Made by a program: the position numbers and the translations under genes
NCBI RefSeq assembly: GCF_009765705.1
Contig: NZ_LMUX01000016.1
Location: 432,837-496,836, forward strand
Direction of reading: 5' to 3'
DNA: 64,000 nt
DNA from: Burkholderia sp. L27(2015)
Lineage (GTDB): Bacteria; Pseudomonadota; Gammaproteobacteria; Burkholderiales; Burkholderiaceae
In this document: piece after piece, positions 1 through 9,106 of the stretch
How positions within the stretch are numbered: the first letter of the stretch is position 1
How the letters are laid out: every line of letters starts with the position of its first letter
Notes under the pieces: model-generated
Databases searched by the model: none
Seen by the model: only the letters and a program-made list of their open reading frames with translations
What the model was told of the DNA's origin: nothing

Positions 1-123
1 GAGCGGGGGGCGGTACACGCGCTGCGCATCCTGAGTACGGAGATCGATCGGTCGCTAGGGCTGCTGGGTTGCAACTCGCTGGCCGAAGCAGCGGCTTGCT
101 TGGTGTCGCGGCCGACGCGGTAA
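1..123 (+). CDS. FMN-dependent alpha-hydroxy-acid (L-lactate-type) dehydrogenase, C-terminal end
   Basis: Frame 1 is open from the window edge and ends in TAA at 121-123, giving 40 residues. The tail reads ALRILSTEIDRSLGLLGC and then SLAEAAACLVS. This matches the C-terminal helix of the LldD/glycolate oxidase family, where a conserved (A)L.IL..EI...L.LLG segment follows the FMN barrel. These enzymes oxidise L-lactate or related 2-hydroxy acids and pass electrons to quinone or oxygen. The catalytic part lies outside the window, so the substrate cannot be assigned. A lactate permease is encoded about 39 kb away, not adjacent. Confidence 0.7.
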   Translation, partial: ERGAVHALRILSTEIDRSLGLLGCNSLAEAAACLVSRPTR

Positions 124-162
124 AATAGCCGGCTCGAACGATGTGCCAGCCAGGAGAATTTT

Positions 163-483
163 TTGCACGAACCTAGTCCTTTGTATGCGCAGTTGCTCGG
201 CGAAACCGCGCGGATTGCCTGGAGCGAGCTGGAGCCGTTTTTTGCGCGCGGCAAGCTGCTGCGGGTGGTCGGTGAGCTTGATTTGGTGTCGGTGGCCGAG
301 GCGGTGGCGAACGACGAATCGCAGCAGGTGGCGAGTTGGATCGCCGGTGGCTTGGTCGAACTGCTGCGCGTGGAAACGGCGGCCGATTATGTGGCGCGCG
401 ACCCGGAGCTGTGGGCCGTGGTGGTGGCGCCTTGGGTGTTGGTGCAGGAGCGTCACACGGCGCCCGGCACAGCGGGTGGCTGA
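163..483 (+). CDS. DUF2288 family protein
   Basis: A 106-residue cytosolic protein with no signal peptide or membrane segment. The sequence contains LLGETARIAWSELEPFFARG, then DLDLV-type and VAEAVANDE motifs and a late LWAVVVAPWVLVQER block, which I recognise as the DUF2288 pattern of proteobacterial proteins of unknown function. The start is TTG at 163; an AGGAGAA ribosome binding site lies a few bases upstream (152-158), and no ATG in frame gives a better fit. It follows the dehydrogenase end by 39 bases and may be co-transcribed with it. It is convergent with tadG, with 21 bases between the stops. No function is inferred. Confidence 0.75.
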   Translation: MHEPSPLYAQLLGETARIAWSELEPFFARGKLLRVVGELDLVSVAEAVANDESQQVASWIAGGLVELLRVETAADYVARDPELWAVVVAPWVLVQERHTAPGTAGG

Positions 484-504
484 AATAGGAAGCCGAGGTC
501 TTGC

Positions 505-1914
505 CTACTGTACGAGCACGACTTCCGTATTGCCTGAACCGGTACCACCCGAGACGGTGCACGTAGCCGCAAAGTAGGCGTCGTTGTAGTCTTTGTCATC
601 CGAGGTGCCCCCCCCATCGTTCCACCAGAAGACCGCAGCGGGGGCATTGCCGCCGTTGGCCAAAGCTGATAACTGGGAGCAGGTCGGCGCGGCGTACGCA
701 GCACCGGCCTGGGTCGGATTGAAACAATTGCCCGACGACGCGGTGGGTGCGCTGCTGGTGCCCGATAGGTTATTGACGAACGTTTGCGACACGCCAGTTT
801 GCATGTAAAGCGAGCAATTCCCCGAGGTCGAAGCGGGCGTAGAACCGCTCGCGATTTGCTGTTTGTACTTTGTTATGCACGTATAGGTCGTCGTTGTAAT
901 TGCTCCACCTCCAGTTCCGCTTGTCGACGAAGAACTCTGCGTACAGTTTAATCCTGGCGTGAATGTGGATAGGCTGAGCTGACTTCCGGTGTTCGTAGTC
1001 GTTGTTACCCCAGGAGGGATCGCGGGATCGGTCGGCCGCGTGACCGAAACTTGTGTGATTTTGCTGTTAATCGTTGTAGTAACGGCCGTATAAGTCACCG
1101 AGTTGTTGGTCTCGCTCGGCGACATGCCGTTTCCAAGCAGCGACGAATAGAAGAGGTTGTAGGCTTGATACTGTGATCCGTATTGGTTGGCACCATAGTT
1201 GCAGGTACCACCGCCCGTTTCATTTTGCAGTCTGATGCCCAATGGCTGATTTGCGCCGATGGGCGGCAGTGATGAAGTGGCCGTTGGACCGACTGTGACG
1301 AAAGAGGTTTGCGGCAACGCACTGAGTGCACTGATGGAATAATCATATGCAGTGCCGCCCGTGTTTTTCGGTACGAGGTAAATGGAGAGGATGTTTTTGT
1401 CGCATGCCTGATTATTGACGTGACCTAACGACAAGTCAGCCGTAACCAAAGGCTCGGCGGCCGTGCCGGTTGCACTCACATTGACCGATGGAACGAACAC
1501 TGAAAACAGCGTATTGCTGACCGTGGCGCTGGCGCTAACCTGCACGGTAAAAGCCTGATTGCCGTTTGGGAGCTTCGCAGTGGAGGTGGTGTTGGTAACC
1601 ACGTTGGGAGCGCTGACAGACAAACTGGCCGGCAATATTGCACGGTTGAAATAGTTCGCGGCAACCCCTGAAGCCGCTGTCGCCGTGGCGCTGTCAGTAT
1701 TGGTCAAAGCCGCCGCCCCGGCAATCGCAGCCTCGTCGACAGCATTTTGCAGATCGCTTTTGTATTGGACGATCCGAGCGTAGTCGACTGCACAGCCGAC
1801 TACGCCGATCAGTGGAATCAACAGCACGGCAAATGCCAGCGCATAAACGCCGCGCTGTTTCGCCCTCGCGCCGCGCGATATGCGCAGGAATGCAGACTCA
1901 CGTATTTGTCGCAT
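505..1914 (-). CDS. tadG: TadG-like Flp pilus assembly protein
   Basis: A 469-residue protein, last in the tad operon. Residues about 20-70 (RGVYALAFAVLLIPLIGVVG, then DYARIVQYKSDLQNAVDEAA and IAGAAAL) match the N-terminal Tad domain: one membrane segment followed by an acidic helix. The rest is Ser/Thr/Asn-rich and probably periplasmic, with several cysteines; I see no clear von Willebrand A MIDAS motif (DxSxS) of longer TadG proteins. TadG is thought to anchor the pilus machine at the inner membrane. Nine bases separate it from the upstream tadE-like gene. The final residues EVVLVQ are followed directly by the stop. Confidence 0.8.
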   Translation of the reverse strand: MRQIRESAFLRISRGARAKQRGVYALAFAVLLIPLIGVVGCAVDYARIVQYKSDLQNAVDEAAIAGAAALTNTDSATATAASGVAANYFNRAILPASLSVSAPNVVTNTTSTAKLPNGNQAFTVQVSASATVSNTLFSVFVPSVNVSATGTAAEPLVTADLSLGHVNNQACDKNILSIYLVPKNTGGTAYDYSISALSALPQTSFVTVGPTATSSLPPIGANQPLGIRLQNETGGGTCNYGANQYGSQYQAYNLFYSSLLGNGMSPSETNNSVTYTAVTTTINSKITQVSVTRPTDPAIPPGVTTTTNTGSQLSLSTFTPGLNCTQSSSSTSGTGGGAITTTTYTCITKYKQQIASGSTPASTSGNCSLYMQTGVSQTFVNNLSGTSSAPTASSGNCFNPTQAGAAYAAPTCSQLSALANGGNAPAAVFWWNDGGGTSDDKDYNDAYFAATCTVSGGTGSGNTEVVLVQ

Positions 1915-1923
1915 GCTGGATCC

Positions 1924-2553
1924 TCAAGAACATGCTGCGGTACATGAAACCACGCTATTGCCCCGAGGCCGAGCGAATCCCACCCTGGATTGGGAGACCA
2001 GCGCCGGGGCGAGGTACTGAATCAATGAACTGTACTTATAGTTCGCTTGAACAACAATCACCGTATCCCCAGCGATGTTGGTAGTCCCGCTAGGACCCAT
2101 GTTCGGCACCAAATTGACGGGTGACGTGACCAAAGTCGTCGCGGAGGATCCGAGAGTGGCAGTCCCGGTTGCGGTGGTGGCGCACGCTGCGTTGACCGTC
2201 CAGTCCACCTTGACGTTGGGGAGCGTGTTGTTCGAATAGTTGGTGACACTGGCGATGGACAGCGAGAATGGGCCCGTAGTGGCGCCCGTCGGAAAAGGCG
2301 CCATCATGAGTTGAGCCGCTTTGCAAAAATTGCCGAGACTGCCCGTCGTACCTCCAGTCACCGAGTCCTGCTGCGCGATGAGATCGGCAACCGCGACGGC
2401 GACGTTGCTCAGTTTCATGGTGACTCTGACGACTTGCGATATCTGGTAAATGCCGATAAGAATCAACACCATCATCGGAACGATAAGCGCGAACTCAAGC
2501 GCGACGACACCACGGGAGTCTTTGATCGAGGCGAGTAGGCGGCGCAACATCAA
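1924..2553 (-). CDS. TadE-like minor pseudopilin
   Basis: A 209-residue protein with the TadE/TadF signature: a short basic leader (MMLRRLLASIKDSRG) followed by VVALEFALIVPMMVLILIG, where the G-x(3)-LEF motif is the prepilin peptidase processing region. The remainder is a small extracytoplasmic domain. TadE-type pseudopilins are processed by the CpaA/TadV peptidase and are needed for Flp pilus formation. The start codon overlaps the stop of the preceding gene by four bases (ATGA), so translation is probably coupled. By position this could be named tadF; the sequence alone does not separate TadE from TadF. Confidence 0.82.
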   Translation of the reverse strand: MMLRRLLASIKDSRGVVALEFALIVPMMVLILIGIYQISQVVRVTMKLSNVAVAVADLIAQQDSVTGGTTGSLGNFCKAAQLMMAPFPTGATTGPFSLSIASVTNYSNNTLPNVKVDWTVNAACATTATGTATLGSSATTLVTSPVNLVPNMGPSGTTNIAGDTVIVVQANYKYSSLIQYLAPALVSQSRVGFARPRGNSVVSCTAACS

Positions 2554-3113
2554 TAGGGCTCCGTCTGAAAGACAATGATCGAGGTCAGCAGTGTGGTGCC
2601 CGATCCGATGACGATAAGCCAGGGGAAACTGTAACCCAGCTCCAACAGCACATCAGTCTTTGCAGCAAGCGTGCCTTGGGCCTCGGTCATGACACCGGCG
2701 CTTACCGGTGCCGTTGTGAGTTGAGTAAACCCAAGACCAGTCGGCGACCCTGAAGCGCTTGCGGAAACGTAAAGCTTAAGCGAGGTCCCGCACGACTGAA
2801 TCAGGTTGAAGCTGCTGCTGCTGATATTGCTGCAAATGGCGGTCTTCACCGTGCTTGAATAGCTGTTACCGACAAATGTTCCGATGCGTATGGTGCGTGC
2901 TGCGTCGCGCGCCGCGTTGTCGAGCAGTTCCTGCGCCGCGAACATCATCCCCAGCTCGAAAATCATGAAGACGAACGCCAGGAAGAACGGCAGAATAATG
3001 GCGAATTCAAGCGCCGCCCCACCTCGATTGTTGCGCCGTAGCCTACCCATGGCGCAGCGCACGAACCTCATGGGCTGCGTTTCTTCAGGGGAGGCATCGT
3101 GGCGCGCGTTCAT
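2550..3113 (-). CDS. tadE: TadE-like minor pseudopilin
   Basis: A 187-residue protein. After a 30-residue basic leader comes RGGAALEFAIILPFFLAFVF, the TadE pseudopilin motif with the conserved Glu five residues after the putative cleavage site. A phase AARDAARTIRIGTF follows, as in many TadE proteins where a helix AA(R)xAAR precedes the periplasmic domain. It overlaps tadD upstream and the next pseudopilin gene downstream by four bases each (ATGA), so the three genes form a tightly coupled block. An internal ATG at codon 15 is a possible alternative start, but the ATGA overlap favours the first. Confidence 0.84.
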   Translation of the reverse strand: MNARHDASPEETQPMRFVRCAMGRLRRNNRGGAALEFAIILPFFLAFVFMIFELGMMFAAQELLDNAARDAARTIRIGTFVGNSYSSTVKTAICSNISSSSFNLIQSCGTSLKLYVSASASGSPTGLGFTQLTTAPVSAGVMTEAQGTLAAKTDVLLELGYSFPWLIVIGSGTTLLTSIIVFQTEPY

Positions 3114-4072
3114 TGCAAGCCGGTCTTGGGCGCGGCCAACAATTGGGTCAACGGCAGATGTTGGCCGCTGATTGCCGCCAGCGGCGTCACGGCGCCGGCA
3201 GCGGCCGGCGCAACGGGAGCGGCTACTGCGGGCTCGGCTAGCGCGGCCACCGTCGAATTTGCCGGCTGCGCAGCGGCGGGATACTCGCCATACGTTTTGC
3301 GTAGGGCGGCGTAGAAGCGCAGGTTATCGTCCACATTCGCCGCCGGCAAATCGCGAGACAGGATACGCTTGGCCGCTTCTGTATTACCGATGACCCCGAA
3401 CGCCAGCGCCAGATCGTAGCGGGCCTCGGCCGGCGCGTCGGGCAGATTCACGACGTCGATCAATACGTTCGCGCCCTCGCGCGCATTGTGCGACAGCACC
3501 AGCGACAGGCCAAGATCGATACGCACGCTTTGCGAGTCGGGATGGGCCAGCAACGCTTGCCGATAGACCGCTTGCGCCTCGGTATGATGGCCTTGCAGAT
3601 CCAGAGCGGTACCCAGGCCAGCCGAGGCCGTCGGATCGTCGGGCTGGATTGCGAGCACCTTGTGGTAAATCGCAATGGCCTCATCCAGATGGCGTTTGCG
3701 GACTTCGACGCGCGCCAACCCGATCTTGGGTCCGATATCCTGGGGCGCACGTTTTTCGGCCTGCAAATAAATCAGCCGCGCGCGCTCCATATCGCCGGAT
3801 CGATAGGCGACGTCGCCCAGCCCCAGCATTGCCTCCAGCGAATCGGGGTTGGTCTGCAGCGTTTTCTCGAAAAGCGAGGCGGCCATTTGCAGGCTACCCG
3901 AATTCAGTGCGCTCTCGCCCAGATGGACATCGCCGTTCTCGGCAGCGGAGCTTGAATTCACCGGGCGCGATGAAAAGTCTCCGGGTCCGGCGCATCCTGC
4001 CAGCGCCATCAGGCCCAGGCAGCTCATTAACGCGGCGGCTAGCTTGTTTCGTGTCGGCACGTGAGTTCTCAT
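3110..4072 (-). CDS. tadD: TadD-like tetratricopeptide lipoprotein
   Basis: A 320-residue protein with a lipoprotein signal peptide (LMALAGCAGPGDF; lipobox LAGC, lipidated Cys near residue 27) followed by tandem TPR helices from about residue 50 to 245 (for example DSLEAMLGLGDVAYRSGDME and IGLARVEVRKRHLDEAIAIY). The C-terminal 50 residues are Ala/Pro-rich. TadD is the pilotin-like TPR lipoprotein of Tad systems and is thought to help the secretin assemble in the outer membrane. It lies 27 bases after tadC and overlaps the next pseudopilin gene by four bases. Confidence 0.85.
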   Translation of the reverse strand: MRTHVPTRNKLAAALMSCLGLMALAGCAGPGDFSSRPVNSSSAAENGDVHLGESALNSGSLQMAASLFEKTLQTNPDSLEAMLGLGDVAYRSGDMERARLIYLQAEKRAPQDIGPKIGLARVEVRKRHLDEAIAIYHKVLAIQPDDPTASAGLGTALDLQGHHTEAQAVYRQALLAHPDSQSVRIDLGLSLVLSHNAREGANVLIDVVNLPDAPAEARYDLALAFGVIGNTEAAKRILSRDLPAANVDDNLRFYAALRKTYGEYPAAAQPANSTVAALAEPAVAAPVAPAAAGAVTPLAAISGQHLPLTQLLAAPKTGLQ

Positions 4073-4099
4073 TGGCGGCTTGCGGTATTCATTCGGTGT

Positions 4100-5077
4100 T
4101 CATTGATTAGCGAACATTTGCATCAGGCGCAGCACTGCTGGGCCGACCGCAATGATGCCGACCGTGGGCAAGATGCACAGCATCATCGGGATGGTCATTT
4201 TAGCCGCGAGCTTCGACGCCTTTTCTTCCATAACCATCATCTGCGCATTGCGTTCACTGCGCGAAAGGGTTTTGAGCGACTGCGAAATCGGCGTGCCATA
4301 TTGTTGCGATTGAATCAGCGTGGTCACGAGGCTACTCATCGACGCTATCCCGATGCGTGTCGCCATGTCGCGCAACGCGGCACCCGTATCGCCGTCGATC
4401 TGCAATTGGTCCGCCGTGACCTTGAACTCCGCGGATATCGGCGGACAGATCAATTGCATTTCGCGGGCGACCCGCTTGATGCTGATCGGCAAGCTATTAC
4501 CCGCATTGGTGCAGATCACCAGCAGGTCGAGCGCGTCGGGCAAATAGGCGGCGATTTTTTTTTGCCGCCTTTTGATGAGCATGCCCAGCAGCGTCTCCGG
4601 AAAAATGATCCCAACGATGAAGGCTGCGCCCATCGCCACGACACGCATTAAAAAATGTTCGTTGACGAACGGTATGGACGAGGCGGAGACGGCGATGGCA
4701 AAGGAAGCCACCGCACCGACGACCAGTTTGATGCCGACCAGCACCGAGACCGCCTTGCGTTCGCGAAAGCCGGCGCGGGTAAGCTGCATACCCAGCGCCG
4801 AGCGTTGCTTGGCGTCCAGCAACGGGATCATGTCGCCAATTGCGATCAGCCGTTGAGCGATTTTTTGCCGCAGCGTGTGGCCATCGGTTAGCTCGTCGTC
4901 ATCCCCGTCCACCTCCTTATCGTTGACGAAGTTGCGCAACTCGGTTGCTTCGCGCAGGCGGTCAGTTAGCCGCTTTTGTCGGGTGCTGGGCAACTTGCGC
5001 ACCAGCAGCAACAGCGTAAGCAGGAGGCTGAAGACCAGCACACTGCTGATCAACTGCACCAGGCTGTTTGTCATCAT
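4100..5077 (-). CDS. tadC: TadC inner-membrane platform protein (T2SSF family)
   Basis: A 325-residue integral membrane protein with one N-terminal transmembrane segment, two central ones (VGIKLVVGAVASFAIAVSAS and VVAMGAAFIVGIIFPETLLG) and one at the C-terminus. The cytoplasmic T2SSF domain contains YLPDALDLLVICTNAGNSL and LRDMATRIG, the usual type II secretion F fold. TadC and TadB form the platform on which the TadA ATPase drives Flp pilin assembly. Its ATG overlaps the tadB stop by four bases. An acidic patch (DKEVDGDDDE) lies around residue 55. Confidence 0.88.
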   Translation of the reverse strand: MMTNSLVQLISSVLVFSLLLTLLLLVRKLPSTRQKRLTDRLREATELRNFVNDKEVDGDDDELTDGHTLRQKIAQRLIAIGDMIPLLDAKQRSALGMQLTRAGFRERKAVSVLVGIKLVVGAVASFAIAVSASSIPFVNEHFLMRVVAMGAAFIVGIIFPETLLGMLIKRRQKKIAAYLPDALDLLVICTNAGNSLPISIKRVAREMQLICPPISAEFKVTADQLQIDGDTGAALRDMATRIGIASMSSLVTTLIQSQQYGTPISQSLKTLSRSERNAQMMVMEEKASKLAAKMTIPMMLCILPTVGIIAVGPAVLRLMQMFANQ

Positions 5078-6051
5078 CGCGAGGTGTCCAGGTTAGCCAG
5101 CTTGTTGATCCACAGGGTACCGAAGACCATAAGCCCTGCGGAGATCCACAGCAGTCTTTGACCGGCAGGCGTGTAGAACAACATATCGAGATATTCGCGG
5201 TTTGTCAGGAAGAACATCGCCATGATAAAAAATGGCACCGCCGTAATAATCTGACTCGCGATTCGGCCTTCACCGGTCAACGCGCGGATTTTCAGCCGGA
5301 TGTCGCGGCGCGTGCGGATGATCCCCGCCAGATTTTCCAGCGTTTCAGTCAGTGCGCCGCCGGTCTCGCGTTGCAGCAGCAGACACACCGAAAAAAAAGA
5401 GAAGTCGGCAATCTGGATGCGTTCCACGGCCGTGTCCAGCACGTCTTTAAGGTCGGCGCCTAGCCGCAGGCTGTCGCCCATGACGCGAAATTCCGAGCGC
5501 ACGGGCTCTTCGGCATCGTTGCCGGCAACGCTGATGGCCTGAACGGCGGGAATGCCGGCGCGAACCGCGCGCACGATCAAGTCGATGGTGTCGGGGAACG
5601 TTTTGAGGAACCGTGAGCGAAACCGGCCGATCAGGCGCGCGTAGACGAAGCGCCATACGAACACGGGGACACCGACAACGATGATCGGGATGGCCCAGAT
5701 CGGCACGGGAGCGAGCCGGACGATCAGGATAGCCGCCACGATGGCGAATCCAAACGACGCCCAAAGCAGGCGAACGCCGCCTCGCCCGCTGACTGCGTTG
5801 ATGCGCACATTGTGCCGGCTCAGCCATGTGCGAAACGCGCCGTGTTCTTCGCGGCGGCGAAACAATTCGTCCGAGTCGTTGAGAATGTGCACGGTCTGCG
5901 CGATATTCTGCGAGGCGGCAACTTGCGCGACGCGCTCTTTGATCCGCCGCTTCGGATTCTTGCGCGCCATGCTTTGCATCGTCAGCGCCAAGATGCCCAG
6001 CATGAAGAGGCCAAAGAACGCGCCCAGCGCAAGAATGTTGCCCGGATTCAT
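5074..6051 (-). CDS. tadB: TadB inner-membrane platform protein (T2SSF family)
   Basis: A 325-residue protein from the chosen ATG at 6051, which overlaps the tadA stop in an ATGA; an upstream in-frame extension to 6132 would run deep into tadA and is rejected. It has an N-terminal membrane segment (GNILALGAFFGLFMLGILAL), a pair in the middle, and a C-terminal T2SSF domain with FLKTFPDTIDLIVRAVRAGIP and ETGGALTETLENLAGIIR. Together with TadC it forms the inner-membrane platform of the Flp pilus machine. Nearly the same length as TadC, as is normal for the pair. Confidence 0.88.
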   Translation of the reverse strand: MNPGNILALGAFFGLFMLGILALTMQSMARKNPKRRIKERVAQVAASQNIAQTVHILNDSDELFRRREEHGAFRTWLSRHNVRINAVSGRGGVRLLWASFGFAIVAAILIVRLAPVPIWAIPIIVVGVPVFVWRFVYARLIGRFRSRFLKTFPDTIDLIVRAVRAGIPAVQAISVAGNDAEEPVRSEFRVMGDSLRLGADLKDVLDTAVERIQIADFSFFSVCLLLQRETGGALTETLENLAGIIRTRRDIRLKIRALTGEGRIASQIITAVPFFIMAMFFLTNREYLDMLFYTPAGQRLLWISAGLMVFGTLWINKLANLDTSR

Positions 6052-7463
6052 CCGCGCATCGCCCCGATCAAGGTGTCTTCGAGGCCGTAGTAGGCGGCGC
6101 GGGTGGCAAACACCGGTCGCAATGACGAACACTCGAACACGCCCTTGACCTCTTCGCCATACGAGGCTGCATCGTAACGGAACGCGAACAGATCCTGCGT
6201 AATGATCACGTCGCCTTCCATGCCGGCCAGTTCAGTGATCCGGGTCACGCGCCGCACGCCGTCGCGCATCCGTTCGATTTGCAGGATCAGGTTGACGGCG
6301 CTGGCGATCTGCCGGCGAATCGAGAGCAAAGGCAGATTGCCGTTGGCCATCATCACCATGCTCTCAAGCCGGGTGATGGCGTCGCGCGGTGTGTTCGCGT
6401 GCACCGTGGTCATCGAGCCATCGTGACCGGTGTTCATCGCTTGCAGCACATCGAACGCTTCGGCGCCGCGAGTTTCACCGAGGATGATGCGGTCCGGACG
6501 CATCCGCAAGGCGTTGCGCACCAGATCGCGTTGCGATACGCCGCCGCTGCCTTCGGCATTTTCCGGCCGGGTTTCGAGGCTGACCACATGGGGCTGTTGC
6601 AGTTGCAGTTCGGCCGCGTCCTCGATCGTGAGCACGCGCTCGCGTTCGTCGATGAAGTGCGACAGCGCATTGAGCAAGGTGGTCTTGCCCGAACCGGTAC
6701 CGCCTGAAATGACAATGTTCAGGCGGCAGGCACTGGCGATCTCAAGCACCTTCACCATTTCGAGCGAGAGATTGCCCTGTGCGGCCATGCGCTGCAGCGT
6801 GATATTGCGCTTGGAAAATTTCCGAATGGCGATGCAGGCGCCTTTGAGCGACAGCGGCGGCAGTACAACGTTGACCCGGCTGCCATCGGCCAGCCGCGCG
6901 TCGACCATCGGGCTGCTTTCATCGACGCGGCGCCCCACGGCCGCAGCGATGCGCTGCGCTACATTGATCACGTGGGCATCGTCGCGGAACTTCAAGAAGG
7001 TCAACTCCAGCCGGCCGTGTCGCTCTACATAGACCTGATCGGGGCCGTTGACCAGAATGTCGGTCACGCTCTCATCGGCCAGCAGCGGCTCGATCGGCCC
7101 AAGCCCGAACATGTCGTTCAGGATTTCGTTGATGATCAGGCTTTGCTCGGTCAGCGTCACGTTCATGCGTTCGCGTGCGACCATTTCATTCGTAATCTGC
7201 TCGATGCCGGCGCGCACCTGTTCTCGCGTTTTCATGAGCGCCGCCGACATGTTCATAGTCGCGAACACGGTTGAGCGGATAGCCCTGAAGGTGTCTGATC
7301 GGATCAGCGACTCGCCCGGATCGACTGGGGAGATCGAGCGCGTACCCACTGCCGCCGCCGGCTTGGCTGCCGCCGAGGGCGTGCCGGTCGAAGCGGGTGT
7401 GGAGTCGGCCTCGGCTTCGGCCGATATCTCCCCCTCGGGTGTCGGTGGCTTGATGCCGAACAT
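6048..7463 (-). CDS. tadA: TadA/CpaF secretion ATPase
   Basis: A 471-residue hexameric traffic ATPase of the type II/IV secretion family. The first 50 residues are a low-complexity Ala/Pro/Glu leader. Key motifs: ILVNGPDQVYVER and GSRVNVVLPPLSLKG (N-terminal domain), Walker A GGTGSGKTT at about residue 257, Walker B and the conserved glutamate in RPDRIILGETRGAEAFDVLQ, and the His box GHDGSMTTVHANTPRDA. It powers Flp pilus polymerisation at the inner membrane. It shares one base with tadZ upstream and overlaps tadB downstream by four bases. Confidence 0.93.
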   Translation of the reverse strand: MFGIKPPTPEGEISAEAEADSTPASTGTPSAAAKPAAAVGTRSISPVDPGESLIRSDTFRAIRSTVFATMNMSAALMKTREQVRAGIEQITNEMVARERMNVTLTEQSLIINEILNDMFGLGPIEPLLADESVTDILVNGPDQVYVERHGRLELTFLKFRDDAHVINVAQRIAAAVGRRVDESSPMVDARLADGSRVNVVLPPLSLKGACIAIRKFSKRNITLQRMAAQGNLSLEMVKVLEIASACRLNIVISGGTGSGKTTLLNALSHFIDERERVLTIEDAAELQLQQPHVVSLETRPENAEGSGGVSQRDLVRNALRMRPDRIILGETRGAEAFDVLQAMNTGHDGSMTTVHANTPRDAITRLESMVMMANGNLPLLSIRRQIASAVNLILQIERMRDGVRRVTRITELAGMEGDVIITQDLFAFRYDAASYGEEVKGVFECSSLRPVFATRAAYYGLEDTLIGAMRG

Positions 7464-8692
7464 CAGCGTTTCCTCATCACGTTACGCAGGCGATCGCCAA
7501 ACCGCGGCGCACGTATGACTTTTTCCTTGCGACCCGACATGTTGCCGGCCAGGTGCACGATTGCGTCGAGAAAACCCGCTGAGCCCTTTTCAACCACCGA
7601 TTCACCGAGGTTCTCTGCCTGCGCGAGCGCCTTCCCGTCAAAAGGGAATTCTTGCAAAACAGACATCGACACAGCGGCTTTGAAATCTTCCGTCGTAACC
7701 CGGCCTTGCACCGGATCGACCGGGTTGTTCAGCAGCAGCGCCAGATCGGGTTCGCTGGGCCGGCTTTCGGCGTAGCGCTTCAAGCGCATGACTTCGCGTG
7801 CCGAATGGACCGAATGATCGGCGACCAGATAAACCAGCTTGGAATTGTCGATCGCGTCGTTCATGATCGTGCCGCCCCGGCCAGGCAAATCGAGCAACAC
7901 GTAGTGGAATTGATGTTTGAGCGCCGCCACCAATTGTTTGATGGCACCGGCACGCACTTCCACATCGGTGCCGTAGCTGACTTCGGAGGACAGCACGAAC
8001 AAGCGGTTGCTTTTGCTGACCAGCGTGCGATCGATGAACTGCGGATCGAGCCGGTGTATGTTTTGCAGCAGATCGCTCAGACCGTTGTTGGTGGCTATGC
8101 CCAGCATCACGTTGGCCGTGCCGCCATACGGCTGCAGGTCGACATAGGCGATCCGGCGGTAGGTCACGTCGGCCAGATAGCGCGCCAGATTCACCGCAAT
8201 GCTCGTGACGCCCGCGCCGCCCCGCGTGCCGATGAAGCTGATCACTTTGCCGGTGCGCAGACCGTCCATCGTGGCCCCCGCGCGCGAGGTGTCCAGCGTG
8301 CGGCTCAGCAGTTCGCTGGTGAGCGGCTTGACCAGGTAATCGTGAATCCCCAATTGCAGCAGGCTGCGATACAGGCCAACGTCGTTGCGATCGCCCACGA
8401 CGATGACCTTGACCGAGGGTTCGCACACTTCAGCCAGCCGCGCCAGGTCAGACACCGCCATGCTGGAGCCTGAGATGTCGACGATCAGTCGCGATGGCGA
8501 ACGCTCGACATGCTGCAAGATCCGAATCATGTCATCGAGCGAGCCCGTCTGGACATGGGTGTGCGGCATGACCTGGTCGGTCACGTAGCCCTTGATCACG
8601 CCTTCGCTTTGCTTGTCCGTGACGACCGCGATGAATTCGGCCGGTTTCACGCCGGCCCCGCTCTTCGGTTTTAAAAAGCTACCCGTGCTCAT
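7463..8692 (-). CDS. tadZ: TadZ/CpaE localisation ATPase-like protein
   Basis: A 409-residue protein with an N-terminal receiver-like domain (VKVIVVGDRNDVGLYRSLLQ, then GIHDYLVKPLTSELL) and a C-terminal ParA/MinD-like domain starting FIGTRGGAGVTSIAVNLAR at about residue 150. The loop GTRGGAGVTS departs from the canonical deviant Walker A KGGxGKT: the usual Lys-Thr is replaced by Val-Thr, so ATP hydrolysis may be lost, as described for several TadZ proteins. TadZ places the pilus machine at the cell pole. It precedes tadA with a one-base overlap. Confidence 0.88.
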   Translation of the reverse strand: MSTGSFLKPKSGAGVKPAEFIAVVTDKQSEGVIKGYVTDQVMPHTHVQTGSLDDMIRILQHVERSPSRLIVDISGSSMAVSDLARLAEVCEPSVKVIVVGDRNDVGLYRSLLQLGIHDYLVKPLTSELLSRTLDTSRAGATMDGLRTGKVISFIGTRGGAGVTSIAVNLARYLADVTYRRIAYVDLQPYGGTANVMLGIATNNGLSDLLQNIHRLDPQFIDRTLVSKSNRLFVLSSEVSYGTDVEVRAGAIKQLVAALKHQFHYVLLDLPGRGGTIMNDAIDNSKLVYLVADHSVHSAREVMRLKRYAESRPSEPDLALLLNNPVDPVQGRVTTEDFKAAVSMSVLQEFPFDGKALAQAENLGESVVEKGSAGFLDAIVHLAGNMSGRKEKVIRAPRFGDRLRNVMRKR

Positions 8693-8717
8693 GGCTGACT
8701 CGTTTCCATGTTTTGCA

Positions 8718-9089
8718 TTATTGCGATCCGGAAGACACGTTGGCGTCGTACGGTGTCACGGTACCTTCGTAATAGCGGCGCACAGCTGCCGCGCCCATTG
8801 CGGCGCTGGGCGCAGCCGTAGGCAGCGGAGCGACCAGATCGGCCGGGCGCGCAATCATTGCACCGAGGTTGGTGTACGTAGCGCAACCGAACGCCACGCT
8901 GGGACGTTGTTCGCCGGCGTCGAGCATCGTCGAAGGCGCGCTCAATGCATTGCAGTCGGGCGGTACCACACGGGTACCGTCATAGGACAGTACCGAGCTA
9001 TCCGGCAGCCCGGTAGGTTGGTGTACGGACAGGCATCCCGACAGCAAGAGCGTCACCGCCAGCGTCAAACCTGTGCTGCGCATGCGCAT
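8718..9089 (-). CDS. CpaD-like pilus assembly lipoprotein
   Basis: A 123-residue lipoprotein: signal peptide LTLAVTLLLSGCLS with lipobox LSGC, lipidated Cys near residue 19. The central block PSVAFGCATYTNLGAMIARPADLV is the recognisable CpaD motif (FGCATxxNLAAQVADPxDLV in the family). CpaD-type proteins are outer-membrane partners of the CpaC/RcpA secretin. The gene sits between the secretin (17 bases upstream) and tadZ (25 bases downstream), the expected position. It is shorter than Caulobacter CpaD, which has about 220 residues. Confidence 0.75.
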   Translation of the reverse strand: MRMRSTGLTLAVTLLLSGCLSVHQPTGLPDSSVLSYDGTRVVPPDCNALSAPSTMLDAGEQRPSVAFGCATYTNLGAMIARPADLVAPLPTAAPSAAMGAAAVRRYYEGTVTPYDANVSSGSQ

Positions 9090-9106
9090 GATCGTATTCT
9101 CCTGAA

